The position numbers were made by a program, and so were the translations under genes. Of a stretch of 64,000 nucleotides of DNA, positions 34,001-46,033 are shown piece after piece. Source of the DNA: Yamagishiella unicocca (Eukaryota > Chlorophyta > Chlorophyceae > Chlamydomonadales > Volvocaceae); the NCBI GenBank assembly GCA_003116995.1, contig BDSL01000004.1, positions 2,418,001-2,482,000 of the forward strand, in the 5' to 3' direction. Each line of letters starts with the position of its first letter. Positions within the stretch are counted from its first letter, which is position 1. The notes beneath the pieces are model-generated. The model had not been told where the DNA came from. It made no database searches and was given only the letters and a program-made list of their open reading frames with translations.

Positions 34001-37000
34001 CATGCCGAGCTCAAGGGAGCTGCGCCGGCGGGTCGAGAGGAGACCCGTGGGTCGGCACTTAAGAGACAAGTAAACATGGCGGTTGCGATGGCGAGGAAAC
34101 CGTTCGACACGACATAGGAATCATTGGGGCAGCGAGCTTAGAAGCGTGTGCTGGTTATACGACGCAGAGCATCTGATATACTAGGATTAGAATGCTTGTT
34201 TAAGTATGCATCGGTCGGCGGCAAACACCGGGGCGACGGGAGGGGGGAAAGCTGGTGGGCGGCCGCCGAGGCGGCGAGCTGGACTGGATTGGTTCAGCCT
34301 AGCGCCGCGTACCCCACCCCCACACGGGTTTCCTAACATCCCCCGATACATTGCTTGATACAACGTACCCATAGTTACCCCGACACGTAATAGGGACCGG
34401 GCCCACCACAGCGACGTGGGGCTCTAGCAACACGGTCTTGTCCCGGGAGCAGGTCTTGTAGTAGTTCTGGAGGGAGCCGTCGTGGGTTGAGGCGAGTGCA
34501 GGGTAGGGTGGCCTGTCAGGCGGGGAGGGGACCGAGATAAGGTACCTAATGACATGGACAGTTGGACATCCACTAACCGCAAGGTTGTTGGGGTAGGGGT
34601 AGATTGAGCTCGTGTTGGTCATGGCTCTCTTGACGTCCTGCGCCGGCCACACGCGGACGGGCGGCAGGTATGAGTACGGACGTGTATGTACGGCCCGGTA
34701 CGGCACCCACAGGTGCGTCATCCGGGACGCGGCCGTAAATTACGCAAAATATATATTTGGTTCAAGGTGTCAGGGGAGGACGGTGCGCTGCGTTGTGCGC
34801 TGCCGTACCGCCCGAGCTGATCGCATCCCCGCCCCAAACAACTTGAAGAACCGAAACAACCGCTTCGTACGGACCGCCCTAGGTACGGCGAGCTTGCCTG
34901 GACTTCCTAACCCTTACGGTGCTTTATGAATTAGTGCACGGACAGCTCGCTTACATCCACCGTCACGTTGGGCTTCCATTCGAGGGGCTGACTCGGGCTG
35001 CAGTCCGAAAGGTCAAGGATGTAGACGATGGCGCGCAATTTGATTTTATCGCCCTTGTAGATCTGCGGGGCGGCGTTTACACGTCCCTCAGGGTTCAGAA
35101 CAGCTCACCCTGCGTGTCAACCAGGCGCCAAAGCCAAGCATCTGGAAAGCACTTCGCCCTTCCAAACGTCTGAGAACCCCCATCTACTATGTCAGGCTTG
35201 TTCCTATGTCGAACCACAGGTTTCCTTGCCCACCCCACAGGAAGGGCTACACGCACCTAACGCAGTTACTATCCCCTCTGGCCACAGCCCGATAGCCGGC
35301 GCCCCAAGACAGGTCACCTCATGGCCCAGTGGCGCACCTCTCCCTGGGAGCCCTGGAGTAAGAAGTTGATGCTGCTCTCGTTCATGGTGAACAACGCCTC
35401 GGGCACCGACTCCACGCTCCCCAGCGCATCCTGCAGACTCGTCGGGACGAGCTTGACCGTAGCCACGTCGCCGCTCATGATCAATAGTCTATTCTGTGAA
35501 GGGAGGGGGAGGGCCGACGTATTGTTGTGTGCGGACGACGGGCAACTCAGCAAGGCCCAGCCCTTGCGACCGGTATGCAAAGCATGTAAGGCCCAGCCCT
35601 TGTGACCGGTATGCATAGTATGTACGGCCCAGCCCTTGTGGCCGGTATGCAAAGCTTGTAAGGACCGGGTTCCCGGGCGCCGCGGAAGGGCGCGAGGCGA
35701 CGGACCTACCCGGAGCGCCGTCGCCGCTTCACCAACAGCAACGGCCGCAGTCGGCGTCGCGCAGTTAGGGTGCCGATATAGTACCCTGTCATTGGTGATT
35801 TGCGGGGCACAGACCACCTGCACCTCTGACAGCTCCGGCGAGTGGACGAGCGACTTCCACGGGCCGCGTGGATCCGCTGGCGGCCGGGGGCTGGGAGGCA
35901 GCGGCGGCCGGGGGCTGGGAAATTGTCGCGGCCTGGGGCTGGGAGGCTTGGGGCTGGGAGGCTTGGGGCTGGGAGGCTTGGGGCTGGGAGGCTTGGGGCT
36001 GGGAGGCTTGGGGCTGGGAGGCTTTGGCGGCCGGGGGCTGGGAGGCTTGGGGCTGGGAGGCTTGGGGCTGGGAAGCTTGGGGCTGGGAGGCTTTGGCGGC
36101 CTGGGGCTGGGAGGCTTGGGGCTGGGAAGATTGGGGCTGGGAGGCTTTGGCGGCCTGGGGCTGGGCGGCTTGGGGCTGGGAAGCTTGGGGCTGGGAGGCT
36201 TTGGCGGCTGGGGGCTGGGAGGCTTTGGCGGCCGGGGGCTGGGAGGCTTGGGGCTGGGAAGCTTGGGGCCGGGAGGCTTTGGCGGCCGGGGGCTGGGAGG
36301 CTTAGGCGGCCGGGGGCTGGGAGGCTTTGGCGGCCGGGGGGTGGGAGGTTGTCGCGGCTTTGGGCTGGGAGGTTTGGGCGGCCGGGGGCTAGGACGCCTC
36401 GGTGGGAGGGGCGGCGGCGGCCGCTTGGGAGGCGGCGGCTTGCGTAGGGGCTCCACAATTCGAACGGCAGTCCGGTACTTGAACATCACAGCATCTAGGA
36501 CACAGGCAACGAGGCGAGGCAGTTGCTCGGATGTCGCAACAGCCAAACTTGTCCCATTGACATGGCAACGCGTACTTACTCGACGACTAATGCGTTGGGA
36601 CAGCAATGGGCATCGTGTGAGAGGCGACCCAGTAGCAGGTAAGCCAGCACGATAGGGCCCAACTACGGTACTACGGTAGTACCATGAGGTGCCCGATCAT
36701 AAATCCTTAATTATGGCTCTCTCTGGACGTAAATCCCCCATGAATTGCCGTGGGCCTTATGCGGACAACACCCCTGACACGCGTCAGTAGAGGCATGTAG
36801 CAGGTGCGCCAGAAAGTGTCCGAAACACGACACCCTAATCGCGCGCATGGGCGTTTTACGTGCATGAGCGACATATATGTTGCGTAGATGTGCAACATAT
36901 GCGTTATGAAGCTAGAAGGCACGACAACCAGGCGGGCAAAGAAGGCGCTGAGCGCTGACGTGTAACGACGGCTTCGGCATAAAGTGCGTAGCAGCACGTC

Positions 37001-37283
37001 AGGCGTGGACGCAGACAGGCATAGTGACAGTTGTGAGCGAGAACGCACCTTGGTGATGTCTTACTTTCATTGCGCCCTAGGCATCGATGAACCCAATCAG
37101 CAGCCGCTATGATTACACCAATACGCTTTGTTGCCAACCCTAAAGAGGCATCCCACGCACTTCCCCAGCCTACCCACATTCTTTTTCCCGACCAGCCGCC
37201 GCCGCACTGGCCAACGAGCCGCTATTGATGATGTAGGACAAGAGCACAAGCGTCGCCGTGGCCCCGAAGACCAGCGTTGCCAT
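31055..37283 (-). CDS. Secreted M11 (gametolysin-like) metalloprotease with PPSP module, left copy
   Basis: Zinc endopeptidase of the volvocine gametolysin/VMP type, expected to act on the hydroxyproline-rich extracellular matrix. Exons fixed by phase: 36494-35710, 35493-~35325, 35062-34955, 34637-34369, 34019-33923, 33649-33492, 33133-33041, 32507-32418, 31953-31785 and 31519-31055 (TGA). A probable first exon, 37283-37174, encodes a signal peptide ([20 protein letters not shown], then SLASA). The big exon has a ~180-residue PPSPKPP/PPSPRPP stretch. Protease landmarks follow: [39 protein letters not shown], zinc site [28 protein letters not shown] and FRIGWARP. The C-terminus carries [14 protein letters not shown], a DNDCDG metal-binding-type motif. 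Unresolved: how the signal exon joins the PPSP exon, and a tiny exon near 35.1 kb. Several introns have transposon-like ends. Confidence 0.83.
35882..36430 (-). repeat. Coding repeat: PPSPKPP/PPSPRPP hydroxyproline-rich module (left copy)
   Basis: A (GGCTTGGGGCTGGGA)-type repeat on plus encodes Pro-Pro-Ser-Pro-Lys/Arg units on minus. Such SP/PP-rich blocks are typical of glycosylated extensin-like rods in volvocine walls. Plus-strand Gly-Leu-Gly ORFs over it are shadows. Confidence 0.9.
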
Positions 37284-37830
37284 GCCGGCCCGAATTGAGA
37301 GTCGGCTGTGATGCACAAACCGTCCTTCTGTGCGCCGCTTCAGGATAAGAGTTTAAACGCGATGCACTTGAAGACAAATCTTGAACACAATCCGAAGAGT
37401 TTACAACCTAGCTCTACTGACCGACCTGCCGTGACGATCTGCATCAATGACTACAGGGTCAAGCACGGGCTTGGAACAATGCGAATAATTGCATTTTGCA
37501 GCTCGCCGCAGTGTTTTGTTCGCGACAAGCACAACGCATGTGACTTGTCACCAATTCGCCCGCCTCTCCGCTTTTATTACGCCAGTAAGATTGCTTCACC
37601 TTGTGAAGAACAATCTAAGCCGGGCATCGTGCTTACGCAGCGCTTTAAATGATAATAACCAATTTCGGAATTATGACGGTTTCGGAAAGACAATCGTGTC
37701 GAATGACACCTCTAACACAGACGCCATGCCACATGACGTACCGTATGATGGCAACTATTATTCCTGCACAGCAGCTACCAGGCAGCTCGTGTACGGACTG
37801 GCGACACGAAGCCGAGAGCGTCAATGGATC

Positions 37831-38446
37831 AATGGATTGGGGCTGGGGTGCTGGCTGCTGCTCTGTATGCCTACGGCCTGTCAATTTGGTGCTCTGGTGG
37901 TTTGCCTTTGTTTCGGTGCAGGTCGGTTTTTGTTTCCTCCGTCTTGTTCAGTGTCAGGCGATGCGCCCGATGGTTCTACCTCTTGGTCTGGAACCCACTG
38001 TAACCGTTACAACAACCAATATATCGACAGGCCGTATGCACACAGAGCAGCAGCCAGTACCCCAGGGGGAATTTGCACTAGAGGCTCCCCTATCAGGAAC
38101 CGACCACCAATCCTATGGGAGCACTAGCAACCAACCTAACCGCCCAGCAAGCAACCGACGAAACAGTGAAGCGCCGCATCGATGCAAGCATCGGGAACAG
38201 CCGCCTCTCATCCCGAAAAACACGGAACCCAAGCAGGGCTCAGCGCGCATATAGAACCGGAAAGTAAGAAGCACGGGAAACCCCGCTCCCCAAGACAGCC
38301 CGGACAGATCAGGAATCCACCAGTACCTCAGCCGGTCCTCCGCACACAAGGTGACTGGCGACAACCCGCAGGAAAGGATGCCGAGGCCCCACTGCATCCC
38401 AGCCTCTCTGGGGAAGCCCCAACGCAGCAAAGCCCCTCAGAAGGGC
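37831..38446. other. Spacer between duplication units, built from dispersed repeats
   Basis: About 616 bp that is not part of the tandem unit. Its left part (37865-37962) matches the reverse complement of 55745-55850. It is followed by a 53-bp word (37963-38015) that recurs at 55971-56023 and 56472-56524. No gene was recognised. Confidence 0.7.
37963..38015 (+). repeat. 53-bp dispersed repeat, copy 1
   Basis: Starts GCGCCCGATGGTTCTACCTC and ends ACCGTTACAACAA. Near-identical copies lie at 55971-56023 and 56472-56524. It might be the terminal part of an unrecognised transposon or SINE. No RNA polymerase III boxes were assigned with confidence. Confidence 0.85.
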
Positions 38447-39769
38447 TGGTGATGGTGCTGCTGTTGCACGCGTGCATGATCATTCAGCCACAGCGCGAGG
38501 CTGCTCGCCCGGCAGCGCCGGCGACAACGCCGTTCCCTAACACGTTCATGTCATCCCCGGCCCGAAGCAACCAGCTGGGCACAACAGCTGTTGCAGAGGC
38601 AGCACCTCAAATGGGATGCAATCCCAAGAATCAGGATCACTACATCGATTAAGAAGTCCAGACAGAGTCCCAGACACTGCGAACCGCACTAGAAGCCAAG
38701 TAGCATGTCGGGTATGTGCCCAGCACCATGTACGGCGCCGCCTCAGCGGCAGTCCCCACAGAACGGCATCCCTGACAGTACGAGTTCATCAGCGGCACTC
38801 CGCCACGGTACGACCTTCCGGGCCGTACGACACAACATGTGTTGTAAACTGTGCGTTCGAACGATGCCCAGCCGTTGGTGGGCGTGAAACGCAATGTACG
38901 CTGCGGCGCAACTAGCAGTGCGTATGATGATCAATTGGAAGCCGGTGATGATTTATTAACTACGCCTTCAATATAAGCGTACACGTAGGCAAGGTGATCT
39001 GTCGCATCGACTGGGTAACGCCCTCGCACCCCGGTTCTCAAGCGTGGCGTCCTAACATCGCGATGGTTTGTGATGTGTATCGCTCTAATACTATATTCAA
39101 CGATGCGAATACCGCACCAATCTCATGTGTAAACCTGTGCTTGCCTCTCCTCCGCGTAGGTAGGACGTGACAACTGCCACCATACTCGGATCCCTATTTG
39201 TCCCGCCGAGACCCAAGAGGTGAAAACTCGACCGGCGCGCACCCCTCTCGCAGAGACGCGGCTCGTCACACCTGCCAACTGAAACCTGCCAACTGAAGAC
39301 TGCTGCGCCGCGCCGGCGGTTGCGCCGCACATTCGCGCAAGGGCCACGTGAGCCATACCGGTTCCAACCCTTGTCGGCTCGACCCACACCCACGGGGCCC
39401 GGGCCCCCCCACACATGTTCCCATTAGGTGACCCCCAACGCTAAGCAACGCAGGACGTCCACACTCTAAGAATCCCAGCCAAACGGGCAATGCAGCTTTC
39501 TTGATCGGTGATCCTTACTTATTGATTAAGCCTTCGGCGATCACGTCCAGAGGTTTCTACCGATTGCTATATCAAATACTTTCAGCGGCCAGCGATGCGC
39601 TAGGCTCATTCTTGTCCGGACGGCCGATGTCGAGTCCCCAAGCTAAAGCTGTTGGGTCTGCTGCCGGGGTCCACGCAGCTCCCGCGCGTCCCTGCGCTCA
39701 CCGCCGTCCAGCGCTTGCTCCGAAACCAGATCCAGGAAATTAGTTCCGAAACCAGATCCACGGAGTCAC

Positions 39770-42700
39770 TCACTTCTTTCGACAATCTGAGTCCGCCTTA
39801 TCTGTGAATCCGTCGCAGTCATTATCGAGGCCATCAGAGCACATGGCCCCGCTCTCGCTCAGGGCGCGTACGTGGCACAACTCAATGATGGTCTCATTTG
39901 CGCACAGGGTGGTGGTCGCGGTGACTTGCAGGGCGCCGCCGAAGAGGTTGTTGCTCGTGGGATTTCCCACGAAATCGCTCCGCCAGATGTTTGGGTTGTT
40001 GAAGCTGCGCCCGGGCGCTCTCCAGGGAGGGCCGTAGTCCAACAGCGTTGGCTTGTACCCAAAGTCGCGCTCGTTCTGGGCGCCTTCGTACGAATGGACA
40101 AACACCTTACAGCTATGCGCGTCGTTGAGGCCGCTGTCGTACTTGCTTATGGTGGCGTTCTTGACGCGGTAGCTGATGAAATATGTGGACATGTTGATGT
40201 TCGGCGGCTGGCCGAGCTTGACGTACAACTACCAACGGGCGTCGTACAGGACGGGATGGCGGGGCGGGGCGTCAATTGCTTACTCGCTTCCTAATCGTCG
40301 CTTTCAAGCAGGCCCGATGTACGAAGGTTCTGTCCTGTCGGACGAGGTACGGTGCGGCGCGGAGAGCAGCTGCCGCCACATGCAGTCTCCGTGTCCTACG
40401 CTGCCAGCCCACACGCCACATCGCCGCGAGACAGCGTACCCGCAGCCTGGCTTACCAGTCCTATATCACCCCATTACCAGTACCCGGCCTCACCACGCTA
40501 TCGTCTGCCCGACCAAGCGCCGGCAGCCTCAGCTTGATCTTGTTCGTGCCCCGGAACGAGCTGGCGTTCAGGCTGCCGGACAAGAAGGAATCTTGGCCAG
40601 GAGGCGCACCGTCGACCAGAAATCGAGTCGAACTGAGGGGCTTCGCCCAGCCGATGCGGAACCTGCGGGAGCAGGGTCCGTGAGGGCGAGGGGGCCGCAC
40701 CGGGAAGTTGCGAGGAAAACCCGTGTACGAGAAAAACACCGTTTGTGACGCACGTTTGCATCCGCCCGAGCGCAATCGCATGCAGTTCTCAAACGCGCCA
40801 TCTTTGCAGTCATATTCCTCCTCCTCGAATTCCTACGTTGTATCTAACGGTTTCCTCGCCCCCCCACCTCCCGCTTACAAGTTGGGCGCGTTCGGACACA
40901 GCAGTCCCGAGCCAGCTCCGACAAACTTCCCCATCACGTCGGTTTCATCGCCGTACGTGTCATTCCCCCTGCAGATGACCGATCATAGGCCACAGGCGGG
41001 GCGGTCCAGAATTTTCAACTGTAGGCGTTACGCGATGATGTGGCTAAAGCACATTCCGAATACAAACCCTACCTACTCACCATATTTGGCGGCAGACAAT
41101 GGCCCAGCAAGCTATCCACTCTTGCGTAACCCACATGCAACAAGGCTCAGGTTGGTTTGCTGCAGTGAAACGTAAAAGAGAACATGCGCATAACCCTGTC
41201 ATCTTACCTTCCCAATTTGTAGAACGCCGCCAAAGCAGCGCCAGCTCTTAAGCCCTAACACCCCGCCCCTACTGGCTGCCTCTTACTTGCTTGTGGCGGC
41301 CCACGCATCCCGTACCTAGCATCGTCCACTGCGCATAGCCTGCTGGCGCCTTTCCGGCGCTGCCAGTGCCGGGAAATACGCGAAAGCAACCTGGTTTGAC
41401 ACGCCAAGGCCCGGAATCATTCAGGCCCCCCCGAACCAGGGCTTCGGGACCAGGTGCACCACGGCTCCGAAACCATGGGTGGCGTGGCACCGAAGCCCCT
41501 AGGGGCGGCACTCACCGGCCCGCGTGCTCCAGCCCGAAGTTGTGCATCGCCTCGTGCATGAACACGTGGAGGTACTCGGGCCGCATTTCAGGAGGCATCT
41601 TGATGAAGCTGCGCGTGTATTGGGTGCGGTACGACATGGACGAGCGATCAGCGGGGGGTCGTTTTCGGGTCACTGGGCAGCAGCTTACAGACCCTCTGCC
41701 GGTAGCTGTGATGGCTCCAAGATCCGGTATCTCCCATGCAGTCTGGGACCAGTGTTGCGCTGCATGGCAACCAAGGCCACACTGGCGGCCGCACCTTTGG
41801 CCGAACAACCCAGTCCACCTGGACGCTTGTTGGCCAGCCCTCGCCCACATGACTTCTCGCTGTGCCCCATCTCCAACACCTGCCCCCCATCCCTGCTCCC
41901 GCCGTCGCCTCTAGCCCCCCTCTCCCACAAACCGCCTTGCCGTACTGCGTCGTACGATACTCACGAGCTGCACGCCGTTAGTTGCCGTACGGTCGATTTG
42001 TCCCTGACCCGACCACAGCATTTCGTGCGACGAACGAACCCACCTTCCAGGCCCATTTTTCCGCCTGCTCCTCCCAGGACGAGTGCTCCGCGGCCATGCA
42101 GCTTTTGGACATGTCAAACGTCATGCCGAGCTCAAGGGAGCTGCGCCGGCGGGTCGAGAGGAGACCCGTGGGTCGGCACTTAAGAGACAAGTAAACATGG
42201 CGGTTGCGATGGCGAGGAAACCGTTTGATATGACATAGGAATCATAGGGGCAGCGAGCTTAGAAGCGTGTGCTGGTTATACGACGCAGAGCATTTGATAT
42301 ACTAGGATACGACTGGTTTAGAACGCTTGTTTAAGTTTGCATCGGTCGGCGGCAAACAACGGGGCGACGGGAGGGGGGAAGCTGGTGGACGGCCGCCGAG
42401 GCGGCGAGCTGGAGTGGATTGGTTCAGCCTAGCGCCGCGTACCCCACCCCCACACGGGTTTCCTACCATCCCCCGATACATTGCTTGATACGACGTACCC
42501 AAAGTTACCCCGACACGTAATAGGGACCGGGCCCACCACAGCGACGTGGGGCTCTAGCAACACGGTCTTGTCCCGGGAGCAGGTCTTGTAGTAGTTCTGG
42601 TGGGAGCCGTCGTGGGTTGAGGCGAGGGCAGGGTAGGGTGGCCTGTCAGGCGGGGAGGGGACCGAGATAAGGCACCTAATGACATGGACAGTTGGACATC

Positions 42701-45467
42701 CACTAACCGCAAGGTTGTTGGGGTAGGGGTAGATTGAGCTCGTGTTGGTCATGGCTCTCTTGACGTCCTGCGCCGGCCACACGCGGACGGGCGGCAGGTA
42801 TGAGTACGGACGTGTATGTACGGCCCGGTACGGCACCCACAGGTGCGTCATCCGGGACGCGGCCGCAAATTACGCAAAATATATATTTGTTCAAGGTGTC
42901 AGGGGAGGGCTGGTGCGCTGCGTTGTGCGATGCCGTACCGCCCGAGCTGATCGCATCCCCGCCCCAAACAACCTGAAGAACCGAAGCAACCGCTTCGTAC
43001 GGACCGCCCTTCACGCTCCTAGGTACGGCGAGCTTGCCTGGACGTCCCAACCCTTACGGTGCTTTATGAATTAGCGCACGGACAGCTCGCTTACATCCAC
43101 CGTCACGTTGGGCTTCCATTCGAGGGGCTGACTCGGGCTGCAGTCCGAAAGGTCAAGGATGTAGACGATGGCGCGCAAATAGATTTTCTCGCCCTTGTAG
43201 ATCTGCGGGGCGGCGTTTACACGTCCCTCAGGGTTCAGAACAGCTCACCCTGCGTGTCAACCAGGCGCCAAAGCCAAGCATCTGGAAAGCACTTCGCCCT
43301 TCCAAACGTCTGAGAACCCCCATCTACTCTGTCAGACTCGTTCCTATGTCGAACCACGGGATTCCTTTCCCACCTCACAGGAGGGGCTACAAGCACCTAA
43401 CGCCGTTACTACCACCTTCGGCCACAGCCCGATAGCCGGCGCCCCAAGACAGGTCACCTCATGGCCCAGTGGCGCACCTCTCCCTGGGAGCCCTGGAGTA
43501 AGAAGTTGATGCTGCTCTCGTTCATGCTGAACAACGCCTCGGGCACCGACTCCACGCTCCCCGGCGCATTCTGCAGACTCGTCGGGACGAGCTTGACCTT
43601 AGCCACGTCGCCGCTCATGATCAACAGTCTGTTCTGTGAAGGGAGGGGGAGGGCCGACGTAGTAAGGGCCGATGTAAGGCCCAGCCCTTGTGACCGGTGT
43701 GCAAAGCATGTAAGGCCCAGCCCTTGTGGCCGGTAGGCAAAGCATGTAAGGCCCGGGTTCCCGGGCGCCGCGGAAGGGCGCGAGGCGACGGACCTACCCG
43801 GAGCGCCGTCGCCGCTTCACCAACAGCAACGGCCGCAGTCGGCGTCGAGCAGTGAGGGTGCCGATATAGTACCCTGTTATCGATGGTGTACGGGGCGCAG
43901 ACCACCTGCACCTCTGACAGCTCCGGCGAGTGGACGAGCGACTTCCACGGGCCGCGTGGATCCGCTGGCGGCCGGGGGCTGGGAGGCTTGGGCGGCCTGG
44001 GGCTGGGAGGCAGCGGCGGCCTGGGGCTGGGAGGTTTGGGGCTGGGAGGCTTGGGGCTGGGAGGCTTTGGCGGCCGGGGGCTGGGAGGCAGCGGCGGCCG
44101 GGGGCTGGGAGGCTTGGGGCTGGGAGGCTTGGGGCTGGGAGGCTTTGGCGGCCTGGGGCTGGGAGGCAGCGGCGGCCGGGGGCTGGGAGGCTTGGGGCTG
44201 GGAGGCAGCGGCGGCCTGGGGATGGGAGGCTTGGGGCTGGGAGGTTTGGGGCTGGGAGGCAGCGGCGGCCTGGGGCTGGGAGGCTTGGGGCTGGGAAGCT
44301 TGGGGCTGGGAGGTTTGGGGCTGGGAGGCAGCGGCGGCCTGGGGCTGGGAGGCTTGGGGCTGGGAAGCTTGGGGCTGGGAGGCTTGGGGCTGGGAGGCTT
44401 GGGGCTGGGAGGCAGCGGCGGCCTGGGGCTGGGAGGTTTGGGGCTGGGAAGCTTGGGGCTGGGAGGCTTGGGGCTGGGAGGCTTGGGGCTGGGAGGCTTT
44501 GGCGGCCTGGGGCTGGGAGGCAGCGGCGGCCGGGGGCTGGGAGGCTTGGGGCTGGGAAGCTTGGGGCTGTGAGGCTTTGGCGGCCGGGGGCTGGGAGGCA
44601 GCGGCGGCCGGGGGCTGGGACGCCTTGGAGGGGGGGCTGGTGGCGGCTGCTTGGGAGGCGGCGGCTTGTGTAGGGGCTCCACAAATTGAACGGCAGTCCG
44701 GTACTTGAACATCACATCATCTGGGACACAGGCAACGAGGCGAGGCAGTTGCTCGGATGCCGCAACAGCCAAACTTGTCCCATTGGCATGGCAATGCGTA
44801 CTTACTCGACTACTTATGCGTTGGGACAGCAATGGGCATCGTGTGAGAGGCGACCCAGTAGCAGGTAAGCCAGCGCCATAGGGCCCAACTACGGTACCAT
44901 CAGGTGCCCGATCATAAATCCTTAATTATGGCTCTCTCTGGACGTAAATCCCCCATGAATTGCCGTGGGCCTTATGCGGACAACACCCCTGACACGCGTC
45001 AGTAGAGGCATGTAGCAGGTGCGCCAGAAAGTGTCCGAAACACGACACCCTAATCGCGCGTATGGGCGTTTTACGTGCATGAGCGACATATATGTTGCGT
45101 AGATGTGCAACAGATGCGTTATGAAGCTAGAAGGCACGACAACCAGGCGTGCAAAGAAGGCGCTGAGCGCTGACGTGTAAGGACGGCTTCGGCTTAAAGT
45201 GCGTAGCAGCACGTAGTGACAGTTGGGAGAACTCACCTTGGTGATGTTTTACTTTCAATGCGCCCTAGGCATGAACCCAATCAGCAGCAGCTATGATTAC
45301 ACCAATACGCTTTGTTGCCAGCCCTAAAGAGGCATCCCACGCACTTCCCCAGCCTACCCACATTCTTTTTCCCGACCAGCCGCCGCCGCACTGGCCAGCG
45401 AGCCGCTATTGATGATGCAGGACAAGAGCACAAGCGTCGCCGTGGCCCCGAAGACCAGCGTTGCCAT
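39770..45467 (-). pseudogene. M11 (gametolysin-like) metalloprotease, right copy, missing one exon
   Basis: Homologous exons can be placed one by one: 45467-45358 (signal peptide), 44720-43798 (PPSP module, 923 nt against 785 in the left copy), 43633-~43465, 43202-43095, 42767-42499, 42140-42044, 41608-41516 (zinc site [13 protein letters not shown]), 40968-40879, 40662-40494 and 40228-39770. The exon equivalent to left-copy 33649-33492 ([13 protein letters not shown] region, just upstream of the zinc helix) is absent. Only its last ~10 bases survive near 41970. Splicing 42044 directly to 41608 joins phase 0 to phase 2, so the catalytic exon would be out of frame. The remaining exons look conserved, with mostly in-frame, conservative differences, so the loss is recent or an alternative product is made. 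Called a pseudogene on the deletion alone; an assembly error is the alternative. Confidence 0.7.
43970..44650 (-). repeat. Coding repeat: PPSP hydroxyproline-rich module (right copy)
   Basis: Same repeat as in the left copy but about 138 nt longer, with more PPLPPSP units. The length difference is a multiple of three, so reading frame is kept. Confidence 0.9.
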
Positions 45468-46033
45468 GCCGGCCCGAATCGAAAGTCGGCTGTGATGCAC
45501 AAACCGTTCTTCTATGCGCCGCTTCAGTATAAGAGTAGTTTAAATGCGATGCACTTGAAGACAAGACAAATCTTGAACACAATCCGAAGAGTTTACAACC
45601 TAGCCCTACTGATCGACCTGCCGTGAAGATCTGCGTCAATAGCTACAGGCGGGGGTCAAGCACGGGCTCGGAACAATGCGAATAATTGCATATTGTGGCT
45701 CGCCACAGTATTTCGTTCGCGACAAGCACGACGCGTGTGACTTGTCACCAATTTGCCCGCCTCTCCGCTTTTATACGCCAGTAAGAATTGTTTCACCTTG
45801 CGAAGGACAATCTAAGCCAGGCATCGTGCTTACGCAGCGCTTCAAATAATAACCAATTTCGGAATTATGACGGCTTCGGAAAGACAATTGTGTCGAATGA
45901 CGCCTCTAACACAGGCGCCATGCCACATTAGGCTGCACATGACGTACCGTATAATGGCAACTATTCCTGCCTGCACACTACCAGGCATCTCGTGTACGGA
46001 CAGATGACACGAAGCCGAGAGCGTCAATGGATC

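Larger units (their letters stand above)
29688..37830. repeat. Left unit of an ~8-kb direct tandem segmental duplication
   Basis: Sequence from GCTGGTGATGGTGCTGCTGT at 29688 to GAGCGTCAATGGATCA at 37830 is repeated in the same order and orientation at 38447-46033. Identity is high in coding and non-coding parts, with indels. The unit contains one complete metalloprotease gene plus about 1.4 kb downstream and 0.5 kb upstream of it. Confidence 0.93.
38447..46033. repeat. Right unit of the ~8-kb direct tandem segmental duplication
   Basis: Direct repeat of 29688-37830. Differences include a ~356-bp deletion corresponding to left-unit positions ~33502-33857, a ~250-bp deletion in an intron (left unit ~32052-32300), a shorter 14-bp minisatellite and a longer PPSP block. 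Splice sites elsewhere are conserved. Confidence 0.93.

Noticed and set aside
34490..34640. An intron inside the exon 34637-34369 (GTTAGT donor, TGACAG acceptor)
   Set aside because: The two sites are in different phases and splicing would break the [14 protein letters not shown] frame. The frame is open without splicing.
35636..36655. Plus-strand Gly-Leu-Gly-rich ORF (and Trp-Glu-Ala frame) over the left PPSP exon
   Set aside because: Antisense shadow of the PPSP repeat. The minus frame has conserved splice phase and extends into unique conserved sequence.
37963..38015. tRNA or tRNA-derived SINE (GGTTC-like word)
   Set aside because: No cloverleaf and no clear A and B boxes at proper spacing.
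43883..44708. Plus-strand glycine-rich ORFs over the right PPSP exon
   Set aside because: Same shadow effect as in the left copy.
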